DNA from: Thioclava sp. JE_KL1
GTDB taxonomy: Bacteria > Pseudomonadota > Alphaproteobacteria > Rhodobacterales > Rhodobacteraceae
Length of the DNA: 64,000 nucleotides
Direction of reading: 5' to 3'
NCBI RefSeq assembly: GCF_009296265.1
Contig: NZ_WBJS01000005.1
Span: 248,001-312,000 of the forward strand
Below are positions 29,920 to 39,214 of this stretch, in pieces (position 1 is the stretch's first letter; each line of letters begins with the position of its first letter). The position numbers and the translations under genes are program-made. The notes beneath the pieces are model-generated. The model was not told where the DNA came from, made no database searches, and saw only the letters and a program-made list of their open reading frames with translations.

Positions 29920-31062
29920 TCAGAAAGAGCCGCGCGGCAGCGGCGTCGTGCCCTTGTTATAGGGCGTCCAGTCCTCGACATCCGGGTAGTATTTCCGCCG
30001 CCATGCCCGAACCCTCGGGTTCATCCGGCGCCGCCAGAGCGGCGGGATCATCGCGAGCGCCGTCATGCCGGGATAGCCGAAGGGCAGCTGCGGGGCTTCG
30101 TCCGCGTCGTAGGTCTGAAGAAGCGGGAAGCGGCGGTCGGGTTTGTAATGGTGATCCGAATGGCGCTGCAAATTGATCAGCAGCCAGTTCGAGGCGGTGT
30201 GATCGGCGTTCCAGCTATGACGGGGCAGAACATGCTCATAGCGCCCTTCGCCCTTGTATTGCCGGGTCAGGCCGTAATGCTCGACATAGTTGGTCAGCTC
30301 CAGCTGCCAGATCGCGAAGAGCGCCTGCAGAAGGAACAGACCGAGCCCCATCCAGCCACCCAAAAGCGCCGCGACGATCAGCGCCAGCGCCTGCAATGCG
30401 CCGTAGCGCCAGAACGGGTTGGAGCGGTGCCAGACCGGGCGGCCCGCGCGGCTCAGTTTCAGCTTCTCGGCTTTCCAGGCGGAGCGGGGGCATTCAAAGA
30501 TCACCCGCCAGAAGAAGCGGTGGAAGCCCTCGTTGTAGCGTGCCGAGACCGCGTCGCGGGGGGTGCCGACCCAGAGATGATGGACGAGAAGATGCTCGGT
30601 CCGGAAATGGGAGTAGAGGACGCTCGCCAGCAGCAAATCGCCCAGCCAGCGTTCCAGCTTGCTCTTCTGGTGCAGCAATTCGTGGGCATAAACGATGCCG
30701 ATCGTGCCCGAGATCACGCCCACGCCGAACATCAGGGCGACGATCTCGAACCCATTTAGATGGGTCGTATGCGTCACCCACCAGATCGTGCCGAAGATCA
30801 CGGCCGCCTGAATCGGGAACCAGACCAGCGTGATCGCGCGATACCAGAACAGGTCGGCTTCGGGCGTCTCGGTGTCGGGCTGATCCTCGTTGCGCCCCAG
30901 CAACTGGTCGAGCACCGTCGTCAGCCACCACGCATAGGCGGGCAGCAGGATCAGGGTCCAACCGCCGAACCACGCCTCGATCCCCGCCAGCGGCACGGTG
31001 CCGAGCGACAGCCAGAAGGGCAGGGCGTGAGAGGGGCGGCGGATTTCGTCGCGGCTGGACAT
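29920..31062 (-). CDS. alkB: Alkane 1-monooxygenase (integral-membrane di-iron)
   Basis: Membrane hydroxylase oxidising terminal carbons of alkanes or alkyl chains. All histidine boxes are present: HELLH (127-131), EHLLVHH (156-162), LQRHSDHH (298-305) plus the AlkB-specific NYVEHYGL (258-265). About six hydrophobic helices. 380 residues. No rubredoxin or rubredoxin reductase gene is beside it, so electrons must come from elsewhere. Monocistronic and convergent with the unrelated DNA-repair gene alkB, with a repeat element between. Confidence 0.93.
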   Translation of the reverse strand: MSSRDEIRRPSHALPFWLSLGTVPLAGIEAWFGGWTLILLPAYAWWLTTVLDQLLGRNEDQPDTETPEADLFWYRAITLVWFPIQAAVIFGTIWWVTHTTHLNGFEIVALMFGVGVISGTIGIVYAHELLHQKSKLERWLGDLLLASVLYSHFRTEHLLVHHLWVGTPRDAVSARYNEGFHRFFWRVIFECPRSAWKAEKLKLSRAGRPVWHRSNPFWRYGALQALALIVAALLGGWMGLGLFLLQALFAIWQLELTNYVEHYGLTRQYKGEGRYEHVLPRHSWNADHTASNWLLINLQRHSDHHYKPDRRFPLLQTYDADEAPQLPFGYPGMTALAMIPPLWRRRMNPRVRAWRRKYYPDVEDWTPYNKGTTPLPRGSF

Positions 31063-31120
31063 CGGGGCCTCGTGAGCGATGCGGGCGCGGTCATACTAGC
31101 CGAACGCTAACCCGATACAA

Positions 31121-32173
31121 TCACTCGGGTTGCGGCCATTCGGCGCTTTGGGCGGCATCCCAGACCTTGCGCATCAGCGTGGGCAAATCGCCGGGCCGGA
31201 AATCGGCGCGCGGGGTCATGGCATGGGCCTCCGTGCGGGTGACGTGGACCTGCAGGATCAGGTGGAAATGGGTGAAAGTGTGGCGCACCTCGACCGGGGA
31301 GAGGGCCCAGTCGGCCTGCATCGGCGGGGCGGGTGTCGGCGCCTCGGACCAGTCCGAGCCGGGAAAGCCCAGCGTTCCGCCCAGAAGCCCTTTGTCGGGG
31401 CGGCGTTCCAGCAGCACGTCGCCCTGGCCGTTCATCACGACATAGGCGAAGCCACGGCGGGTGGGCTTTTCCTTCTTCGGAGCTTTGCGTGGGAGCGTCT
31501 CGGCGATCCCGGCAGCGCGGGCGGTGCAGGAATCAATGAGCGGGCAGATGCCACAGGCCGGATTGCGCGGCGTGCAGATCGTCGCGCCCAGATCCATCAT
31601 CGCCTGCGCGAAATCTCCGGGTCGGTCCTCGGGCGTGATCTGTGCCGTCAATTCGGTCAGCTCCGCCTTGGCGCCGGGAAGTGGCGTCTCGACCGAGAAA
31701 AGCCGCGAGACGACGCGCTCGACGTTGCCGTCGACCACGGCGACCGGCTCGTCATAGGCGATCGCGGCGATCGCGGCGGAGGTGTAGGGCCCGATGCCGG
31801 GCAGCTTTTGCAGCTCTGCCGCCGTTTCGGGGAAGCGCCCGTCCAGCTCACCTCCCACGACACGCGCACATTTCAGAAGGTTGCGGGCGCGGGCGTAATA
31901 GCCAAGCCCGGCCCATTCGGCCATCACGTCGCCATCCTCGGCTGCCGCGAGTGCACCCACATCGGGCCAGCGCTCGGTGAAGCGGCGGAAATAATCGCGC
32001 ACGGCGGCGACCGTGGTCTGCTGCAGCATTACCTCGGAGAGCCAGACGCGATAGGGATCGGGCCGTTCGCCCTCTGCACGATCCGCAGGCGACACGCGCC
32101 ACGGCATGACGCGGGCATGGCTATCGTACCAAGTGAGCAGGGTTTCGCCGATTGCCCCTTTACCGTCACGCAA
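31121..32173 (-). CDS. mutY: Adenine DNA glycosylase
   Basis: Excises adenine mispaired with 8-oxoguanine. Helix-hairpin-helix LPGIGPYTSAAI, catalytic Asp in VAVVDGNVERV, and the C-x6-C-x2-C-x5-C iron-sulfur loop (CTPRNPACGICPLIDSC) are all visible. C-terminal Nudix-like domain (from about residue 235: RRGFAYVVMNGQGDVLLERR) recognises 8-oxoG. 350 residues. Functionally paired with mutT at 18.2 kb, though not linked. Divergent from the DUF721 gene. Confidence 0.95.
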   Translation of the reverse strand: MRDGKGAIGETLLTWYDSHARVMPWRVSPADRAEGERPDPYRVWLSEVMLQQTTVAAVRDYFRRFTERWPDVGALAAAEDGDVMAEWAGLGYYARARNLLKCARVVGGELDGRFPETAAELQKLPGIGPYTSAAIAAIAYDEPVAVVDGNVERVVSRLFSVETPLPGAKAELTELTAQITPEDRPGDFAQAMMDLGATICTPRNPACGICPLIDSCTARAAGIAETLPRKAPKKEKPTRRGFAYVVMNGQGDVLLERRPDKGLLGGTLGFPGSDWSEAPTPAPPMQADWALSPVEVRHTFTHFHLILQVHVTRTEAHAMTPRADFRPGDLPTLMRKVWDAAQSAEWPQPE

Positions 32174-32257
32174 TGTTTATGCTCCCCTCTTGCCGACCGG
32201 TTGGCCCGGCCCGATGTGCTTCCTAGAATGGGATGGATCAAGAGGAACCGCCCACGA

Positions 32258-32806
32258 ATGAAAAAAAGCGACCCGCAAAAGACGCCTTCGCGGCGAATGC
32301 GTGGCTTTGAAGCCGCGGGCGGACTGCTGCGCAACCGTATCCGCGCCGCGGGTGAAGCACGAGGTTTTGCGGTCTCGCGCCTGCTGACCCATTGGGCGGA
32401 AGTGGTGGGGCCTGAGACGGCCGCGCAATGCCGCCCGGTGAAGATCGGCTACACCAAAGGCGGCTTCGGCGCGACCCTTACCCTCCTGACGACCGGAGCG
32501 GCGGCACCGATGCTGCAGATGCAGTTGCCGCAAATCCGCGACAAGGTGAATGCCTGCTACGGCTATAACGCGATCTCGCGCATTTCGCTGACGCAGACCG
32601 CGCCGACCGGCTTTGCTGAAGGTCAGGCGCAATTCGCACCAAAACCCAAACCCGAACCCCGCAAGCCGGACCCCCGCGTCGCCGAAGCGGCGAAGGCGCA
32701 GGTGGCCGATTGTGGCGATGCCGATCTCAAATCGGCGCTGGAAGAACTGGCAAGAAACGTTCTATCGAAGTCCGCAGAGCGGGCTGCACACAAGAAAGGC
32801 AGATAG
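32258..32806 (+). CDS. DUF721 / DciA-like protein
   Basis: 182 residues with the DUF721 core near the N-terminus (LLTHWAEVVGPETAAQCRPVKI, then LTLLTTGAAAPMLQMQLPQIRDKVNACYGYNAISRI) and a Pro/Lys-rich tail. DciA proteins load replicative helicase in bacteria lacking DnaC; whether this shorter alphaproteobacterial form does so is unproven. ATG 32258 lies 12 bases after AAGAGGA. The same frame is open upstream through mutY, but that part is antisense to mutY. Directly followed by the DsbA-like gene with no gap. Confidence 0.82.
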   Translation: MKKSDPQKTPSRRMRGFEAAGGLLRNRIRAAGEARGFAVSRLLTHWAEVVGPETAAQCRPVKIGYTKGGFGATLTLLTTGAAAPMLQMQLPQIRDKVNACYGYNAISRISLTQTAPTGFAEGQAQFAPKPKPEPRKPDPRVAEAAKAQVADCGDADLKSALEELARNVLSKSAERAAHKKGR

Positions 32807-33484
32807 ATGAGCAAAACTCTTTCGATCCTCGGCGGCGCGGCTGTCATGGGGCTTCTCGCGACGGGCGGCTGGTATGCCAGCCAACATAGCGAGGCGAGCC
32901 TGATCACTGCGGCCCAAGCCCAGGAAGCCACGGCGAACAAAGATGTCGAGACCCTGCCCGACGTGGTTCTGGGTCAGGAAGACGCGCCGGTCACCGTGAT
33001 CGAGTACGCCTCCTACACCTGCCCGCACTGTGCCGAGTGGCACAAGGTCGAGTATCCGCAGCTGAAGAAGAACTACATCGACACCGGCAAGGTGAAGTTC
33101 ATCCAGCGCGAGGTCTATTTCGACAAGTTCGGTGTCTGGGCCGGTCTGATCGCGCAATGTGGCGGCGATCCGAAATATTATGCGATCTCGGACATGATCT
33201 ATAACAAGCAGAAGGACTGGATCGGCGACGGCAAGCCGCAGACCATCGCGGACAACCTGCGCAAGATCGGCCTGCAAGCCGGGCTGAGCAACGATCAGGT
33301 CACCGCCTGCATGAACGACGAGAAGCGCGCCGAGCGGATGGTCGCGACCTTCCAGAAGAACGCGGGCGATGACAAGATCGACGCGACGCCGACCTTCATC
33401 ATCGACGGCGAGAAGCATTCCAACATGGCTTGGGACGACTTCAAGAAAATCCTCGACGACGAGCTGGCGCAGAAAGCCAACTGA
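32807..33484 (+). CDS. Periplasmic DsbA-family thiol oxidoreductase
   Basis: Exported thioredoxin-fold protein, 225 residues. N-terminal signal/anchor (about 1-37, ending AAQAQEA), then YASYTCPHCAEWH with active-site C72-P-H-C75, and a cis-proline region around TPTFIIDGEKH. The CPHC motif is the classic DsbA oxidant type. It starts at the base after the DUF721 stop, so the two are co-transcribed; terminator downstream. Confidence 0.9.
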   Translation: MSKTLSILGGAAVMGLLATGGWYASQHSEASLITAAQAQEATANKDVETLPDVVLGQEDAPVTVIEYASYTCPHCAEWHKVEYPQLKKNYIDTGKVKFIQREVYFDKFGVWAGLIAQCGGDPKYYAISDMIYNKQKDWIGDGKPQTIADNLRKIGLQAGLSNDQVTACMNDEKRAERMVATFQKNAGDDKIDATPTFIIDGEKHSNMAWDDFKKILDDELAQKAN

Positions 33485-33504
33485 TCTCGGCGACAGATGT
33501 TGCG

Positions 33505-33534
33505 AAGGCCGGTCCCGCGGGGCCGGCCTTTTTC
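33505..33534 (+). terminator. Terminator after the DsbA-like gene
   Basis: AAGGCCGG...CCGGCCTTTTT: 8-bp stem with a GC loop and T-tail, 20 bases after the stop; the tail reaches the 3' end of the convergent lpxK. Confidence 0.87.
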
Positions 33535-34522
33535 ATATCCCGAGCCGGTCGAGCGCTGCGTCGAGCGCTGTAGGGTCGTCGATCTCGAGCCGCACCGGCA
33601 GGGCGAGCACCTTCGGGCGGAAGCTTTCCGGCAGGCGCACCGCGTCCTTTTCGGTCGTCACCATCTGCGCTCCAAGCATGTCGGCCTCCGCCTCGATGCG
33701 CTGCAACAGGCGGGTCGTGAAAGGCTGGTGGTCTTCTAGCGCCTCGCCGCGCAGCAGGTTTGCCCCGAGGTTGCGCAGGGTGGCGAAGAATTTCTCGGGA
33801 TGGCCGATACCTGCGAAGGCGAGGACGGGAAGGCCTTCCCAATCCATGCCCGTCTGCAGCGGGGCGAGCTGACCTGTCAAATGTGGCTTCGAAATTCTGG
33901 AACTCCAGAAATTAGAGAATTCACCCTGTGCAGCCTCCGGCCCGATTGACAGCAGAAAGTCTGCGCGGGCCATTCCGGCCTCGATCGGTTCGCGCAGCGG
34001 CCCGGCAGGCAGGCAGCGCCCGTTGCCGAAGCCCTTATGCGCGTCGACCACCACGATGGAGAGGTCTTTGTGCAATGCGGGGTTTTGATGGGCGTCGTCG
34101 AGCACGATCACCTGCGCTCCGGCGGCAACTGCGGCGCTCGCCCCCGCCGCGCGGTCGCGCGCGACCCAGGCCGGCGCGAAGGCCGAGAGCAGCAGCGGCT
34201 CGTCTCCGGTCTCTTCGGCGCGATGGCTGCGCTCATCGACCTGCACCGGCCCTTCGAGCGACCCGCCATAGCCGCGCGTGACCACATGGGCGGTCACGCC
34301 GCGTGCGGCCAGCCGTTGCACCAGCCAGATCACCGTCGGCGTCTTGCCGGTCCCCCCCGCGTTGATATTGCCGACCGAGATCACCGGCACGCCCAGCCGC
34401 AGTCCCGGCTGTGCCACGCGCCGCTTCGTCATCGCCGCGTAAATCGCGCCGAGCGGCGACAGCAGGCGCGCCCGCAGGCCCGGCGCGGCGGGGGCGTTGA
34501 ACCAGAAGCCGGGCGCGCCCAT
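33533..34522 (-). CDS. lpxK: Tetraacyldisaccharide 4'-kinase
   Basis: Phosphorylates the lipid A precursor. Walker A is [14 protein letters not shown] (49-62), with RGYGG and [20 protein letters not shown] (Walker-B-like) further on. 329 residues from ATG 34522, which overlaps the upstream stop as TGATG; a GTG one codon earlier is possible. Third gene of DUF4170-waaA-like-lpxK. Confidence 0.94.
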   Translation of the reverse strand: MGAPGFWFNAPAAPGLRARLLSPLGAIYAAMTKRRVAQPGLRLGVPVISVGNINAGGTGKTPTVIWLVQRLAARGVTAHVVTRGYGGSLEGPVQVDERSHRAEETGDEPLLLSAFAPAWVARDRAAGASAAVAAGAQVIVLDDAHQNPALHKDLSIVVVDAHKGFGNGRCLPAGPLREPIEAGMARADFLLSIGPEAAQGEFSNFWSSRISKPHLTGQLAPLQTGMDWEGLPVLAFAGIGHPEKFFATLRNLGANLLRGEALEDHQPFTTRLLQRIEAEADMLGAQMVTTEKDAVRLPESFRPKVLALPVRLEIDDPTALDAALDRLGI

Positions 34523-35760
34523 CACGCCACCCGTGCGGGCTGGGTGCCCGAGAGAATCTCGGCCAGATCGCGGGCGATGGTCTCCACCGCCCCCGCGCCG
34601 CCCGAGGTCACCGCCCAGGCGTTATGGGCCAACTGCGCGGAGCGTTCCGGCGCGATCAGGTCTGCGACCACTTCGGGCAGATCCTCAGGCACCACGACGC
34701 CGCGGCAGGCTTTCGCAGCCTCCAGCCGCAGGTAATCTTCGCGGAACGGGACGAGCTTGGGACCATGCAAGATCGCCGATCCCAACGCCGCCGCCTCAAC
34801 CGGGGAACGCGGAGCCCGCGCCGTCCCCGACAAGGTGCCGCCCATATAGCTGAGCGCGGCCAGCCGGTACCAAAGCCCGTATTCCATCGCGTCGTCGGCG
34901 ATGAAAATCTCGGTCGTCAGTTCCGGTTCGCCCTCGAGCGACCGGCGCGCGACCGACCAGCCCTCGGCGGTCAGCTGCGCGGCGAGGGCCTCGCCCTGGG
35001 ATTCGTCATCCGGCGCAAGCAGAAGGAGCAGCCGATGCGCGTGGCGCTGGGCGTAGCGATGGGCGGCCGTCACCGGGCCGACCTCGGCCTCCGGTACGGC
35101 GGCGGCCAGCCAGACCGGGCGCGCGCCCATCGACTCGGCCATCGAGGCGCGCTCTGCCTCTGAGCCGTAAAGCGGCTGCGGCGGCTCGCCGAGCGCGCCG
35201 TCATTGACAACGATGACCGGCCCGTTCAGCCGGTCGCCCACCCGTTCGAGGCTCGCCTCGTCGCGCAGGTAGATGCGATCGATCCGGCCCAGCAGCGTCA
35301 GCGATACGTCATCGAGGCGCAGCCCATCCTGACCGCCGAGTTTCGCATCGGCCAGAACGCTGGCGATGCCGCGTTTCTGCGTCTCCGCGATCAGGGCGGC
35401 GGGCAGCAAGTCGTCCATGATGAGCACGAGATCGGGGCGCCACGCATCCAAGACTAGACGGACAGACGCCGGACGATCCTCGGGGGTGGGCCGGAAATAG
35501 ACCTCTTCGGGCAGACCGTCCGGCGGATCTTCCACGCCGCGCACCGTCATCGCGATGCGGATATCGGGCATCCGCGCGGCCACCCTGCGCGCGACCAGCC
35601 CGGCGGCTTCCGCGCATTTCCCCGCAGCCCAAATCCACAGCAGCGGGGCGTCGGCGCGCTCCTCCCCCTGACCGGCCTCGACCGCGGCTTTCGCCTTGGG
35701 TCCCGCAGGACGCAAGGCAGAGAGTTGCAGTCTGAGCCAGAGAGGAAGAGAGCGCGCCAT
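34522..35760 (-). CDS. Divergent 3-deoxy-D-manno-octulosonic acid (KDO) transferase-like glycosyltransferase
   Basis: 412 residues with the GT30 two-domain plan: an N-terminal domain (to about 190) and a C-terminal half containing [31 protein letters not shown] and [37 protein letters not shown]. The genomic slot (DUF4170 before, lpxK after) is that of waaA/kdtA. Odd: where typical WaaA has W-x-H-x-x-S-x-G-E with the catalytic Glu, residues 42-50 read WIWAAGKCA, so Glu is absent; the usual GGHNPLEP is [13 protein letters not shown] here, and ESELWPN is replaced by MDDLLPA. It may be a paralogue with altered chemistry. ATG 35760 lies 7 bases after the DUF4170 stop. Confidence 0.72.
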   Translation of the reverse strand: MARSLPLWLRLQLSALRPAGPKAKAAVEAGQGEERADAPLLWIWAAGKCAEAAGLVARRVAARMPDIRIAMTVRGVEDPPDGLPEEVYFRPTPEDRPASVRLVLDAWRPDLVLIMDDLLPAALIAETQKRGIASVLADAKLGGQDGLRLDDVSLTLLGRIDRIYLRDEASLERVGDRLNGPVIVVNDGALGEPPQPLYGSEAERASMAESMGARPVWLAAAVPEAEVGPVTAAHRYAQRHAHRLLLLLAPDDESQGEALAAQLTAEGWSVARRSLEGEPELTTEIFIADDAMEYGLWYRLAALSYMGGTLSGTARAPRSPVEAAALGSAILHGPKLVPFREDYLRLEAAKACRGVVVPEDLPEVVADLIAPERSAQLAHNAWAVTSGGAGAVETIARDLAEILSGTQPARVA

Positions 35761-35767
35761 GCCAGCC

Positions 35768-36025
35768 TTAGTTGCCGAGCTCTTCGGTGGTCGACACCTC
35801 GAGCTCTTCGTCGCGCAGGCGATGCAGGTGCGCGATGAAGTAACGGGTATGGGCGTCGTCGACGGTGCGCTGCGCCTCGGCCTTCCACGCGGCATAGGCG
35901 GAGGCGTAGTTCGGGTACATCCCGACGATATGGATATCGTCGACATTCTTGAACTCGGTGCGGCTCGGGGTCACCAGCTCGCCGCCGAAGACGAGGTGAA
36001 GACGTTGCGGGGTCGGTTTGGCCAT
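35768..36025 (-). CDS. DUF4170 family protein
   Basis: 85-residue cytoplasmic protein (MAKPTPQRLHLVFGGELV... WKAEAQRTVDDAHTRYFIAHLHRL) matching what I know of DUF4170, which regularly precedes kdtA-lpxK in Rhodobacterales. ATG 36025 has CAGGAGTTCTT before it. Function unknown; the tight operon with lipid A genes suggests an accessory role in lipopolysaccharide synthesis. Confidence 0.82.
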   Translation of the reverse strand: MAKPTPQRLHLVFGGELVTPSRTEFKNVDDIHIVGMYPNYASAYAAWKAEAQRTVDDAHTRYFIAHLHRLRDEELEVSTTEELGN

Positions 36026-36112
36026 AAGAACTCCTGTCGGCTTTTCTGCGGCGCAGAGATTACGCTTTGCCCCCACGCTTCACAAGGAGAGGGCCGGGGC
36101 CGCACGTAGCCG

Positions 36113-36934
36113 TTACCGCGCCAGTCCCAGAGACTCCAGATATTCCGCGCCTTTTCGCACGCCAATCTCGTCGTTCACTTCCAAAATCAGGCGCGGCATC
36201 TTGGGTAGCTTGCCAAGCGCCTTGAAGACCGAGTGCCACGCGATCGTGCCTTCGCCGGGGTGCCAGTGCCGGTCGCCATAGCCGTCGATATCCTGCAGGT
36301 GGACATGCTCCAGCGCCGCGCCTGCCGCATGGACGAACACATCGACCGGCGGCGCGCCGCAGCGGCGATGCATGAACTGTGCATGGCCCGTATCGAGCGA
36401 GACCTTCACCGCCGTGCTCTTCATCTTCGCGGCCAGTTCTACGCGCAGGCTCGGCGTGATGTCTTCGCAATTCTCGATGACCAGCGTCACGCCCAACTCC
36501 TCGGCGCGTTCGATCACCGGGGTGAGGACATAGCGCACGCGTTCGATCTGAATGAACCCGTTGGCGGGGTTCTGCTCCAGATCGGCTTCCTTCCAGAGCG
36601 TGTAGGGCGAATGGATCACCATCTGATCGCCGCCCAGCTCCGCCGTGATCTCCAGCACCCGCAGCATCCGGGCGCGGATGACCTCGATGATCTCGGAATC
36701 GGCGCAGTCGATATTGAACGAGGTGAAGGGCCCGTGCAGCCCCAGCCGCCCGGTATAGCCGTCGAGCAATTCCTTCGTCCGCGCGACCATCTTGCGCAGA
36801 TCCGCATCCGTGGCGTTCGGCCAGCAGAAGCTCTGCAATTCCAGATCGCGCTGGTCGTTCAGAATCCAGTCGCGATGATGCGCGAGCATATCGAGGCTCA
36901 GCGCAGCGCCGAGCAGCGGTAATTCCTTGGCCAT
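36113..36934 (-). CDS. Sugar phosphate isomerase/epimerase-like TIM-barrel protein
   Basis: 273 residues with AP-endonuclease-2/xylose-isomerase-like TIM-barrel features: LHGPFTSFNID, MVIHSPYT, VIENCED (metal Glu), SLDTGHAQF (Asp-x-x-His), VHLQDIDGYGDRHWHPGEG and LILEVND. These supply the usual His/Glu/Asp metal ligands. Substrate not predictable. Monocistronic, 87 bases upstream of DUF4170 in the same direction and divergent from zapE. Confidence 0.85.
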   Translation of the reverse strand: MAKELPLLGAALSLDMLAHHRDWILNDQRDLELQSFCWPNATDADLRKMVARTKELLDGYTGRLGLHGPFTSFNIDCADSEIIEVIRARMLRVLEITAELGGDQMVIHSPYTLWKEADLEQNPANGFIQIERVRYVLTPVIERAEELGVTLVIENCEDITPSLRVELAAKMKSTAVKVSLDTGHAQFMHRRCGAPPVDVFVHAAGAALEHVHLQDIDGYGDRHWHPGEGTIAWHSVFKALGKLPKMPRLILEVNDEIGVRKGAEYLESLGLAR

Positions 36935-37011
36935 GGGGTCCTCCTCCGGATCGGATGCTCGCGCAAGCCGCGGGGCTTTTCAATCCCGTGAGCGCGCTAT
37001 ATCGGAACGTC

Positions 37012-38103
37012 ATGAAACGCAGTCTGCCCGAGTTTTACGAGTCCATGGTGGAGAACGGGGACCTCAACCCCGATCCCGCCCAACGCGCCATTCTGCCCGA
37101 ACTGGAGCGTGTACGCCGCGCGCTGGAAGAGGCGCCTGCGCCCGAGCCGGTGAAACGCGGGCTCTTCAAGCGCAAGATAAAGCCGGTCGAAGGCGTGCGC
37201 GGCCTCTATATCTGGGGCGGTGTCGGGCGCGGGAAATCCATGCTGATGGACCTGTTCTTCGGCCAGACCGACGTGCCGAAACGCCGGGTGCATTTCCACG
37301 CTTTCATGCAGGAAGTCCAAGGCAAGCTCGACGATGCGCGCCGCGCCAACACGGTGGATGCGATGCGCCCCGTGGCCGAAGAGGTGGCGGGCTCGCTGCG
37401 GCTGCTGTGCTTTGATGAGATGCAGATCACAGATATTGCCGACGCGATGATCGTGGGCCGCCTGTTCGAGGCCCTGTTCGAGCGGGGCGTGACCATCGTC
37501 ACCACCTCGAACCGGGTGCCCGAGGACCTCTACAAGAACGGGCTCAACCGCCAGCTTTTCCTACCCTTCATCGGGCTGATCCGCGAGAAGCTCGACATCT
37601 ACGAACTGGCCTCCGAAAACGATTACCGGCAGAACCGTCTGGCAGGCCAACAGGTCTATTTCACCCCGGCGGGTCGTGAGGCGCGCGCTAAGATGGATGC
37701 GCTTTGGGATGAGCTGACCGGGGGCGATCATCACGGCAAGCTCGACATCCCGGTGAAGGGCCGCACGGTCGAAATCCCGCATTTCCACAATGGGGTCGGA
37801 CGTGCGAGCTTCTGGGATCTCTGCGCGCAGCCGCTGGGTCCGGCCGATTACCTCGCCATCGCGGATGCGGTGAAGGTGCTGCTGCTCGACGATATTCCGC
37901 TGCTCTCGGCCTCGAACTTCAACGAGGCGAAGCGCTTCGTCACGCTCATCGACTCGCTCTACGAGGGCAAGGTCCGGCTGATATGCTCGGCCGCGGACGA
38001 GCCCGAGCGGCTTTACGTCGAAGGCGAAGGCACGTTCGAATTCGAGCGCACCGCCAGCCGCCTGCGCGAGATGCAGGCAGACGGCTGGGCGGCTGAGGCT
38101 TAA
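37012..38103 (+). CDS. zapE: Cell division-associated AFG1-like ATPase ZapE
   Basis: AAA+-type ATPase, 363 residues. Walker A YIWGGVGRGKSMLMD (67-80), Walker B LLCFDEMQITD (131-141), and the LDI.. / IPHFHNGVGRASFWDLCAQPLGPADY C-terminal segment characteristic of the family. In E. coli ZapE acts at the division ring; mitochondrial homologues (Afg1/LACE1) handle protein quality control. ATG 37012; the frame is open 19 codons earlier. Overlaps the 3' end of the convergent monooxygenase gene by 4 bases. Confidence 0.92.
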   Translation: MKRSLPEFYESMVENGDLNPDPAQRAILPELERVRRALEEAPAPEPVKRGLFKRKIKPVEGVRGLYIWGGVGRGKSMLMDLFFGQTDVPKRRVHFHAFMQEVQGKLDDARRANTVDAMRPVAEEVAGSLRLLCFDEMQITDIADAMIVGRLFEALFERGVTIVTTSNRVPEDLYKNGLNRQLFLPFIGLIREKLDIYELASENDYRQNRLAGQQVYFTPAGREARAKMDALWDELTGGDHHGKLDIPVKGRTVEIPHFHNGVGRASFWDLCAQPLGPADYLAIADAVKVLLLDDIPLLSASNFNEAKRFVTLIDSLYEGKVRLICSAADEPERLYVEGEGTFEFERTASRLREMQADGWAAEA

Positions 38104-39122
38104 GCCAGCATCTCCGCCAGAAGCGGGCGGACCTTGGTGCCGTAAAGCTCGATCGTCTTGCGCAGATGCGCGGGGTTCTGCGGCCCGCCGCTATATTTCA
38201 GCGTGAACCGCGACAGGCCCAGAGCCGTCACCGTCCGCGCGATCTTGCGCGCCACGGTTTCCGGACTGCCGACATAGAGCGAGCCATGCTCGATCTCGGA
38301 CAGGTAGGCCTCGCGCCGGAAGGGCGGCCAACCGCGCGAGCGCCCGATCATGTCATGCATCCGCGCATAGCCTTCGTAGAATTCTTCCTGCGCGATCTCG
38401 TCGGTCTCGGCGATATGACCGGGCGAATGGACGCCGATCTTGCCGGGCGTGGTGCCCATTTGCTCATGCGCGCGGTGGTAAAGATCGACATGCGGTTTGA
38501 ACCGGGTCGAATCCCCGCCGATGATCGCCAGCATCAGATCCATCTGCATCGCGGCGGTCTCGACCACCGATTGCGGCGACCCGCCGACCCCGCGCCAGAT
38601 CTGCAGCGGCGCCTCGGGGCGCGGATAGACGGTGACGTTCTTAAGCGGCGGGCGCATCTGGGCGTCGAAACTGACCTTCTCCTGCGTCGCGAGCAGGTGC
38701 AGGATCTGCGACTTCTCGGTGAACAGCGCCTCGTAATCGTTCAAGTCGAGCCCGAAGAGCGGGAAGCTCTCGGTGAAAGATCCACGCCCGATGGTGATCT
38801 CGGCCCGCCCCGGCGCCAGCGCGTTCAGCGTCGCGAAACGCTGGAAAACGCGGATCGGATCGTCCGAGGACAGCACCGTCACGGAGGTGCCCGCCTTGAT
38901 CTTCTCGGTGCGCGCAAGGATCGCCGAGAGGATCGGCTCGGTCGAGGAGATCGCGAAATCGGGCCGGTGATGTTCGCCCAGACCGATATAGTCGAGCCCG
39001 ACCTGATCGGCGAGTTCGCCTTCGGCCAACGTGTCGCGGATAACCTCGGCATGGCTGCGCAGCAGGCCGTCCTCCCCGCGCGTCACATCGCCAAACGTGT
39101 CGATCCCAAGCTCAAGCTGCAT
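38100..39122 (-). CDS. Luciferase-like (LLM) flavin-dependent oxidoreductase
   Basis: 340 residues with bacterial-luciferase-family features: VGLDYIGLGEHHRPDFAISSTEPILSAI near the N-terminus, TSVTVLSSDDPIRVFQRFATLNALAPGRAEITIGRGS, and a C-terminal VGSPETVARKIARTV. F420- or FMN-dependence cannot be told, though FMN is usual in Proteobacteria. Substrate unknown. Monocistronic. Confidence 0.88.
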   Translation of the reverse strand: MQLELGIDTFGDVTRGEDGLLRSHAEVIRDTLAEGELADQVGLDYIGLGEHHRPDFAISSTEPILSAILARTEKIKAGTSVTVLSSDDPIRVFQRFATLNALAPGRAEITIGRGSFTESFPLFGLDLNDYEALFTEKSQILHLLATQEKVSFDAQMRPPLKNVTVYPRPEAPLQIWRGVGGSPQSVVETAAMQMDLMLAIIGGDSTRFKPHVDLYHRAHEQMGTTPGKIGVHSPGHIAETDEIAQEEFYEGYARMHDMIGRSRGWPPFRREAYLSEIEHGSLYVGSPETVARKIARTVTALGLSRFTLKYSGGPQNPAHLRKTIELYGTKVRPLLAEMLA

Positions 39123-39214
39123 GGTGGTCTCCTTTCCTGTTCACGCGAAGATAGGGGCGCGGGCGCAGGTCAGCCACTGGTATCCTCGCACAGACTCCGT
39201 GCGAGACCGCAGCC

